This document shows, in pieces, positions 42,779 through 47,903 of a stretch of DNA of 47,903 bases (positions within the stretch are counted from its first letter, which is position 1; each line of letters starts with the position of its first letter). A program made the position numbers and the translations under genes. Under the pieces are notes generated by a model. It was not told the DNA's origin and did not search any database. It was given only the letters and a program-made list of their open reading frames with translations. Origin of the DNA: Desulfobacterales bacterium (GTDB taxonomy: Bacteria; Desulfobacterota; Desulfobacteria; Desulfobacterales; JAIPEE01); contig JAIPEE010000032.1 of the NCBI GenBank assembly GCA_021737275.1, positions 1-47,903 of the forward strand, read 5' to 3'.

Positions 42779-43903
42779 CTAACTTGGGTTACAATGTACA
42801 ATTTCATAAAATAACCTTTCAAGATCCCTAGCTAAATCAGCCCATGTTGAGATTTTAATGCAATGCGAACTCGGGTATGTCAATTGTTTTCGAATAGCTT
42901 GAACTGAATCCTGAGAATTCCCTGGTTCGTAAAGACACTCAGGGATTTCACTAAATAACTCTGACATAGTACCGATGTTAGCAGCTACGACAGGTATTGC
43001 ACATGCCAACATCTCATAAGCTTTTTGTGGAAAACAATAACGCCCAAAAGATGAATCTCGGTTGCATATGACCCCTACATCCAACGCATTAAATAAGACT
43101 GGCACTTGCTCGTGTTCAACCTCCCCCAAGTAGTGAATATTCACATCCTCAGGTATATTTGTGTCAGTCTCTATAGGGCCGGCCAAAACAAGATGTATTG
43201 AGGGATCATTAGTAGCTAACTCCTTAAAGCTATCAAACAACACATCAATACCACGACTGGTACCAAGCGAACCAGCAGTACCAACTAGTGTCTTTCCCAT
43301 AGGAAGGCCTAATTCTTTTCGACACTCTTGTCGATCCATGGGATGAAAAAGCTTAGATGGGATACCATTGGGGATGACACTAATTAATCCTTTGGGACAG
43401 TAAAATTTCTCAATATAATCAAGCAAGTTACTGCTAACACAAACTACACCTGCAGCTTTACGCACTGCCCTTTTAAAAAGTGGCAATATCCCTGGTATGT
43501 TGGTCAATTTAAAACTTTCATAGTTGTCGTAAAGATCAACAACACAAGGGATATTATTTTTTTTCGCAACTCTAACACCATTTATCACATGTGGTGCATC
43601 AGAACATGCATAAATGATATCTGGCTTTAACTCATCACAAAGATCCTGTAATTTATCCAGATAACGAATTAACCCTGGTATAATAAACTTTCCGAGATTA
43701 AATGAATACCAATCTACCAATGTATCGTCATTTCCCATCCCCAGTATATGTCCCTCATTTTTTTGACGATAACTAAGAGATAGCCCACTAACTTCATGCC
43801 CAAGCCTGGCAAGTTCCTTGGGAATCTCATATAAACGGCCATAAAGATCATCAATCAAATCTTTATTTGTATATTGACGTTTTGATAAAACAAGAATACG
43901 CAC
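42779..43903 (-). CDS. GT4 glycosyltransferase
   Basis: 374 residues, GTG start without a strong ribosome site. GT-B fold: RLYEIPKELARLGHEVSGLS near the N terminus, CVVDLYDNYESFKLTNIPGI, then VIPNGIPSKLFHPMDRQECR, VGTAGSLGTSRGIDVLF at the donor domain and YCFPQKAYEMLACAIPVVAA with a donor-site motif. Similar to WbpJ/WbuB-type enzymes that act on lipid-linked glycans. Originally followed by the methyltransferases at 40649 and 39848, before the IS insertion. Confidence 0.87.
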   Translation of the reverse strand: MRILVLSKRQYTNKDLIDDLYGRLYEIPKELARLGHEVSGLSLSYRQKNEGHILGMGNDDTLVDWYSFNLGKFIIPGLIRYLDKLQDLCDELKPDIIYACSDAPHVINGVRVAKKNNIPCVVDLYDNYESFKLTNIPGILPLFKRAVRKAAGVVCVSSNLLDYIEKFYCPKGLISVIPNGIPSKLFHPMDRQECRKELGLPMGKTLVGTAGSLGTSRGIDVLFDSFKELATNDPSIHLVLAGPIETDTNIPEDVNIHYLGEVEHEQVPVLFNALDVGVICNRDSSFGRYCFPQKAYEMLACAIPVVAANIGTMSELFSEIPECLYEPGNSQDSVQAIRKQLTYPSSHCIKISTWADLARDLERLFYEIVHCNPS

Positions 43904-44022
43904 TTAGATACACATATAGAAGGCTAGATCTTAGTAGATTCTCTACACTTTTTTGCCATAAAATAATCGGTTTATTTTTATGCAGATTGTATTATTCGAT
44001 GTTTTATCCATTCTGTCACTTG

Positions 44023-45099
44023 TTACGAATAAACAATAGCAGATTCAATAACAATATCAGAAGGACTATGTTTTACAAAAATAGGTTGTCGCCGATGCTG
44101 TCTATAATTTTGAACAAACTCATTAATGATTTCATTTTCATAACAACTGAGCACAACGTTCTCTCCTAATCCTTCCTTTCGCTCAGTTGTCTTTCTCATG
44201 AGAAGACAAGGTATACCCATATATGTAGCTTCTTCTTGTAGGCTACCACCATCAGTAACCACGAACTCGGTTTTTTCCAACAGAGATAGAAAGTCGGAAT
44301 GATGGTATCTCTGCTTACATTCAATATTTATATTTTCTGTAACTCTCTCAAAAAGATTAAAACGCCTCAACTGTTTTTCTGTTGGTGGATGCAAGATAAA
44401 GAGAAGGGATTGCTTTAAGGCAATACGTTCAAGGTGCTGGATTAGATCTTCAAGCCTCTCTTTTTTGAATATATTCTCGTATCTATGCAGACTAACTAAC
44501 GCAAACGGATGCCCGGGAACATGATCTTGTCTACGATTTTTGTGTAGAGTCATCGCCACAGTATCCGCCATGGTGTTGGCATACATATTTATCTTCTCTC
44601 TTTTAAGTGTTGCAAGATTTTCAACTGCCCATTTACCAGGACAATAAAGAATATGACTTAAACGAAAAGTAAGGAGTCTTGTCAGTTCTTCAGGAAAAGG
44701 ATGAAATAAATTATATGATCGAAGCCCAGATTCGACATGGCCGACCCTAAGACCCGCAAATCTGCCCATCAAAGCACCAAGCAACGTTGAAAACGTATCT
44801 CCATGAACCAGTACAATTCCCTTCTTTTCTTCTCCAAAAATCTCTTGCTTCCGGGTAACTGATTTCCATAATATTCTGTTTATCCATAAGAACATCTTGG
44901 AAAGAGAAACGATATCAGGCCCATCATACAATACTTTATCTGGCCTTTTTATTTTAAAATCATCAAGCATTTCATCCATAGTAGCTCGATGCTGGCCCGT
45001 ATGAATAAAGTTATATGGAATCCCCTTATCCTGGAGACGCGCCATAATCGGTGCCATTTTGATGAGCTGGGCCTTAGTACCTAAAACAATATGAATCAA
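44023..45099 (-). CDS. wecB: UDP-N-acetylglucosamine 2-epimerase-like
   Basis: 358 residues. TTG start preceded by AGGAAG (no in-frame ATG fits). HIVLGTKAQLIKMAPIMARL; FIHTGQH; LVHGDTFSTLLGALMGRFAG; HVESGLRS; PFPEELTRLLTF; TDGGSLQEEATYMGIPCLLM: all WecB/NeuC family signatures. The reaction is UDP-GlcNAc to UDP-ManNAc (or an analogous diNAc sugar), cytoplasmic, feeding the glycan. It lies between GT genes. The first motif is GTKAQ where GTRPE is usual, so a variant substrate is possible. Confidence 0.85.
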   Translation of the reverse strand: MIHIVLGTKAQLIKMAPIMARLQDKGIPYNFIHTGQHRATMDEMLDDFKIKRPDKVLYDGPDIVSLSKMFLWINRILWKSVTRKQEIFGEEKKGIVLVHGDTFSTLLGALMGRFAGLRVGHVESGLRSYNLFHPFPEELTRLLTFRLSHILYCPGKWAVENLATLKREKINMYANTMADTVAMTLHKNRRQDHVPGHPFALVSLHRYENIFKKERLEDLIQHLERIALKQSLLFILHPPTEKQLRRFNLFERVTENINIECKQRYHHSDFLSLLEKTEFVVTDGGSLQEEATYMGIPCLLMRKTTERKEGLGENVVLSCYENEIINEFVQNYRQHRRQPIFVKHSPSDIVIESAIVYS

Positions 45100-45181
45100 T
45101 TAATGCTTCCTATTACGAATTTACAAGAATCGGACAAACAACTCTCGTTTTGCATAAAGCAAAACTTATCTTCACAATAAT

Positions 45182-46057
45182 CTATTTAACTCTGATATAA
45201 CGCATCTGAGAAATTTGTTCAGAAATTAGCCCCATCAAGGAAATAATCAAAGAACTAGTAAATAACAATGCAGACATATTGGTAAATCGACCCATAGTCA
45301 TATAAGTATAACAGTAATAAAATAAACCAATTAGAAAAAGTAATATACTGATTGGAAGGAAAACCCGTAATGGAGAAAACAGAGTAGCAACCTTTGTAAT
45401 AATCAGAATAAACCGGGGGCCATCAACCATGAGTTTGATCTTACTTTTCCCTTTTCTAGCAAGTGTCTGGATAGGAACATATTTCACACTCAGGCCACTA
45501 CGCAAATAAGCCATGGTGAGGGTAGATGGGTAAGAAAAAGTATTAGGCAAGAGGTAGATAAATTGACTTACGACCTCTTTTTTTACCAGACGAAACCCTG
45601 ACGTCAAGTCCTGCACATTAAATTTGGTAACATAAGAGGCGAACCAGTTGTACAGTCTGTTAGCGAGACTTCTGTGGATAGTGACCTTGGAATCTGAGCT
45701 TCTGGCGCCTACTACCATATCATATTTTTCAGCGTATTTCAGTATATTAGCTATATCTTCTGCCTTATGCTGTCCATCTGCATCCATCATGAGTATCCAC
45801 TCACCACTTGCCTTGCGTAAGCCGGTTTTCACTGCGGCACCGTTGCCAATATTATATGGATGAGAATAGACGTTAGCCCCGGCATCCAGAGCCACCTGCT
45901 TTGTATTGTCTGTTGACCCATCATCAACAACCAGGACTTCAAAATCAGGATGAAGCTCTTTTATCCTTAGAATGGTTGCGGCAATACTTTGCTCTTCATT
46001 ATATGCAGGCAATAGTATGGTTACACTGACTAAGGAGTCAGGCTGTTTTTTTTCCAT
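45182..46057 (-). CDS. GT2 glycosyltransferase with C-terminal membrane helices (DPM1-like)
   Basis: 291 residues from the ATG at 46057, preceded by AGGAAG; a longer frame to 46102 lacks a site. SVTILLPAYNEEQSIAATIL; VVDDGSTDNTKQVAL; ILMMDADGQHKAEDIANILK; DLTSGFRLVKKEVVSQFIYL. Two to three C-terminal helices (VFLPISILLFLIGLFYYCYT and LLFTSSLIISLMGLI). Such enzymes transfer a sugar to polyprenyl phosphate at the inner membrane and supply lipid-linked donors for glycan assembly or for STT3-type enzymes. Confidence 0.88.
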   Translation of the reverse strand: MEKKQPDSLVSVTILLPAYNEEQSIAATILRIKELHPDFEVLVVDDGSTDNTKQVALDAGANVYSHPYNIGNGAAVKTGLRKASGEWILMMDADGQHKAEDIANILKYAEKYDMVVGARSSDSKVTIHRSLANRLYNWFASYVTKFNVQDLTSGFRLVKKEVVSQFIYLLPNTFSYPSTLTMAYLRSGLSVKYVPIQTLARKGKSKIKLMVDGPRFILIITKVATLFSPLRVFLPISILLFLIGLFYYCYTYMTMGRFTNMSALLFTSSLIISLMGLISEQISQMRYIRVK

Positions 46058-46126
46058 CAGTATCTTCCTTATGCAGGATACAAATCTGTGCAGCACGCAC
46101 AAAACATATGGGTAACGTAACCTTTC

Positions 46127-47479
46127 TTAAACAGGTTTCGCCCTGGCAATCATCTCCCCAAGCTCATCGGCCATGGTCTGAATCATTTTTTCATCCTCCC
46201 CCTCAACCATCACCCGAATCACGGGTTCTGTTCCGGAGGGGCGCACCAAGATACGACCTTTTTTCCCTAACTTTTTCTCCATTTTGGTGACAGTTTTTTG
46301 GAAATCGGGAACAAGATCAAGATCGATTTTTCCGGCAGTGCGGACATTTTTCAGCACTTGTGGATACGATTCCATTATTTTTACAAGCTCAGACAATGAT
46401 TTTTCCCGTTGTCTCATAATTCCAAGGAGACGGAGGGCCGCCAAGTTGCCGTCGCCGGTGGTGATATAATCAAGAAAGACCAGATGCCCGGACTGCTCCC
46501 CGCCAAAGGAGTAGCCTTTTTTTCGCATCTCCTCCACCACGTAGCGGTCTCCCACCTGGGTACGGACCATCTTGCCGCCCATCTTCTCCATGGCTATTTC
46601 CAGCCCCATATTGGACATGACTGTGGTGACAAGGGTCTTCTTTTTTAACTTCCTCCTTTTCATGAGGTCCCTGGCACAGACAGCCATAATATGATCACCG
46701 CCCACCACCTGCCCTTTTTCATCGCAGACAATCAAGCGGTCTCCGTCACCATCCAGTGCCAACCCGACATCGGCGCCGGTCTCTTTGACCTTGGCAGCCA
46801 TCAGCTCAGGATGCAACGCCCCGCATTTGCAGTTGATATTCTTTCCGTCAGGATTTACGCCAAGGGTTGTCACCTTGGCACCGAGCTCTTCAAACACATG
46901 GGGGGCAACACCATAGGTTGCACCATTGGCGCAATCCAGTACAATGTGCATACCATCAAGGCTCTGCTTTTTCGGGAAGATATTTTTTAAAAATACAATA
47001 TATCTCCCCTTGGCATCATCAATCCGTTTTGCCCTTCCCACTTCCTCTGCAACTGGACGTAATGTTGCCATTTTCTGGGAAAAGATCAGATCTTCAATAT
47101 CAGCCTCAAGCTTATCCGGCAGCTTAAACCCATCATGGGAAAAAATCTTGATCCCGTTATCCTGAAATGGATTATGGGAGGCGGAGATGACGACACCTGC
47201 ATCGGCCCGCATGGATGTTGTAATAAAGGCAATCCCCGGTGTGGGCAGCGGCCCCACCAACAACACATCCACACCCATGGAGCAGATTCCGGCAGCCAGA
47301 GCATTTTCTAACATATAGCCGGACAGCCTGGTGTCCTTGCCAATTACAATACGATGGCGGCCATTTCTGCTCTTTACAATGAAGGCAATGGCGCGCCCAA
47401 CCTGCATGGCGATCTCGGTGGTCATGGGGTAAATATTTGCCACCCCGCGGATCCCGTCTGTTCCAAATAACTTTCTCAT
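46127..47479 (-). CDS. glmM: Phosphoglucosamine mutase GlmM
   Basis: 450 residues. [11 protein letters not shown] at the N terminus, phospho-Ser101 in [16 protein letters not shown], the metal site [11 protein letters not shown] and the phosphate-binding [14 protein letters not shown]: all GlmM signatures, full length. Converts GlcN-6-P to GlcN-1-P on the way to UDP-GlcNAc, hence to peptidoglycan, LPS and the WecB product. It lies after cdaR, a conserved arrangement (cdaA-cdaR-glmM), and marks the core-genome edge of the glycan locus. Confidence 0.95.
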   Translation of the reverse strand: MRKLFGTDGIRGVANIYPMTTEIAMQVGRAIAFIVKSRNGRHRIVIGKDTRLSGYMLENALAAGICSMGVDVLLVGPLPTPGIAFITTSMRADAGVVISASHNPFQDNGIKIFSHDGFKLPDKLEADIEDLIFSQKMATLRPVAEEVGRAKRIDDAKGRYIVFLKNIFPKKQSLDGMHIVLDCANGATYGVAPHVFEELGAKVTTLGVNPDGKNINCKCGALHPELMAAKVKETGADVGLALDGDGDRLIVCDEKGQVVGGDHIMAVCARDLMKRRKLKKKTLVTTVMSNMGLEIAMEKMGGKMVRTQVGDRYVVEEMRKKGYSFGGEQSGHLVFLDYITTGDGNLAALRLLGIMRQREKSLSELVKIMESYPQVLKNVRTAGKIDLDLVPDFQKTVTKMEKKLGKKGRILVRPSGTEPVIRVMVEGEDEKMIQTMADELGEMIARAKPV

Positions 47480-47517
47480 TAGTGCCTTACTCTTGAACTT
47501 CTGTTATAAAAAAAAGT

Positions 47518-47630
47518 TGGATTCCCAGAAACAACCTCTGGACAAGCCCGAAAAAAGAACTCGGGAATGACGGAATGGGAACTTACTGTCGCGTACCCCG
47601 TCATGCCCGAACGTTGTTATCGGGCATCCA
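47518..47630. repeat. Palindromic dispersed element between cdaR and glmM
   Basis: TGGATTCCC and TCGGGAATGACGG (47518-47573) are followed by their inverted counterparts CCCCGTCATGCCCGA and CGGGCATCCA (to 47630). The pattern (TGGAT-CCCG ... CGGG-ATGACG) is of a kind seen scattered in many proteobacterial genomes. It may fold into a long hairpin that attenuates readthrough from cdaR. The remaining part of the gap 47480-47746 shows nothing else. Confidence 0.55.
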
Positions 47631-47746
47631 CAATTCTTATCAGTGGCTGATCTTTGTACGTAATCGAAATTCCCTATCCTTGTTTTACATCCTGCAATTC
47701 ATTTACAAGAGAGTGCTTTACGGTCGCTTTGAATCACAGGCATCGA

Positions 47747-47902
47747 CTACTTGCTGTCAACTTTATCCTCAACCTGCTCAACCTGCTCAACCTGTGGCGC
47801 CTCTTCGATCAGAGTCACGACTTGCGGCTCAACACTCAGGATATTGATGGGGTTGTCAAAGGATCTGGCAGGGACAACTTTGACCTGCATCTGCCCGTCC
47901 TT
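47747..47902 (-). CDS. cdaR: C-terminal end of CdaR (YbbR-domain protein), partial
   Basis: Minus-strand frame open from the window end to TAG at 47747, 51 residues: KDGQMQVKVVPARSFDNPIN, ILSVEPQVVTLIEEAPQVEQ, then a repeat-rich acidic tail. The hydrophobic-x-V.P..V.L.IEE pattern is the end of a YbbR repeat. CdaR regulates the diadenylate cyclase CdaA and is commonly encoded directly before glmM, as here. N-terminal part outside the window. Confidence 0.75.
   Translation of the reverse strand, partial: KDGQMQVKVVPARSFDNPINILSVEPQVVTLIEEAPQVEQVEQVEDKVDSK
47768..47794 (-). repeat. Three 9-bp tandem repeats in the cdaR tail
   Basis: CTCAACCTG occurs three times in tandem, coding for Gln-Val-Glu repeats near the end of CdaR. 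In-frame unit; length variation would not disturb the reading frame. Confidence 0.85.
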
Positions 47903-47903
47903 C

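Overview
The window reads as a chromosomal segment of a Desulfobacterota (deltaproteobacterial) organism. Three things point there: a Geobacter-type split pilin (a 61-residue mature PilA-N followed by a secreted PilA-C partner), three sigma-54 type promoters beside pilus genes, and a PilGHI-like ABC system downstream of the pilin. No marker gene fixes the genus, so the placement is an inference.

Layout. Positions 312-9555 (minus strand) are a minor-pilin operon in the order fimT/gspH-like, pilW, pilV, pilX, pilY1. The PilY1 is about 2,255 residues and carries inserted carbohydrate-binding-like modules and calcium-type repeats. Positions 10077-14906 (plus strand) hold a small secreted protein, an orphan short pilin, the pilA-N/pilA-C pair, and an ABC permease, TPR-like protein and ATPase that overlap by ATGA. 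A convergent STT3/PglB-type oligosaccharyltransferase gene (14899-17016, minus strand) abuts them. Positions 17319-19880 hold a winged-helix/nucleotidyltransferase-like regulator, an AlbA_2/RecG-like ATPase gene broken by a miniature transposable element, and a second, N-terminally truncated copy of the regulator.

Positions 20194-38920 (plus strand) are a long AT-rich surface polysaccharide (O-antigen or capsule) locus of the ABC-transporter type. It has wzm and wzt, then glycosyltransferases (GT2, GT4, GT10-like), two sulfotransferases, several methyltransferases, a hexapeptide acyltransferase and a sugar epimerase/dehydratase. Many neighbours overlap by ATGA or TAATG. Positions 38934-47902 (minus strand) continue the theme: two methyltransferases, an IS1182-like insertion sequence, a GT4, a wecB-like epimerase, a dolichyl-phosphate-mannose-synthase-like GT2, glmM and the 3' end of cdaR (ybbR). 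The pathway runs from GlcN-1-P (GlmM) through UDP-ManNAc (WecB) and glycan assembly and decoration to export by Wzm/Wzt. The STT3 enzyme could use a related lipid-linked glycan on the pilus, but this is inference.

The most unusual structure is a family of four miniature elements (1-137, 9867-10042, 18603-18757, 42555-42752). Their ends match those of the resident IS (40662-42548). Their internal arms form a long hairpin with compensatory base changes between copies. Length differences between the three complete copies are explained exactly by presence or absence of a 21/22-bp module at two GTA/AAAA sites. One copy destroys a gene with a clear 7-bp target duplication, one sits in a probable 5' leader, and one lies in tandem with the IS, splitting an operon.
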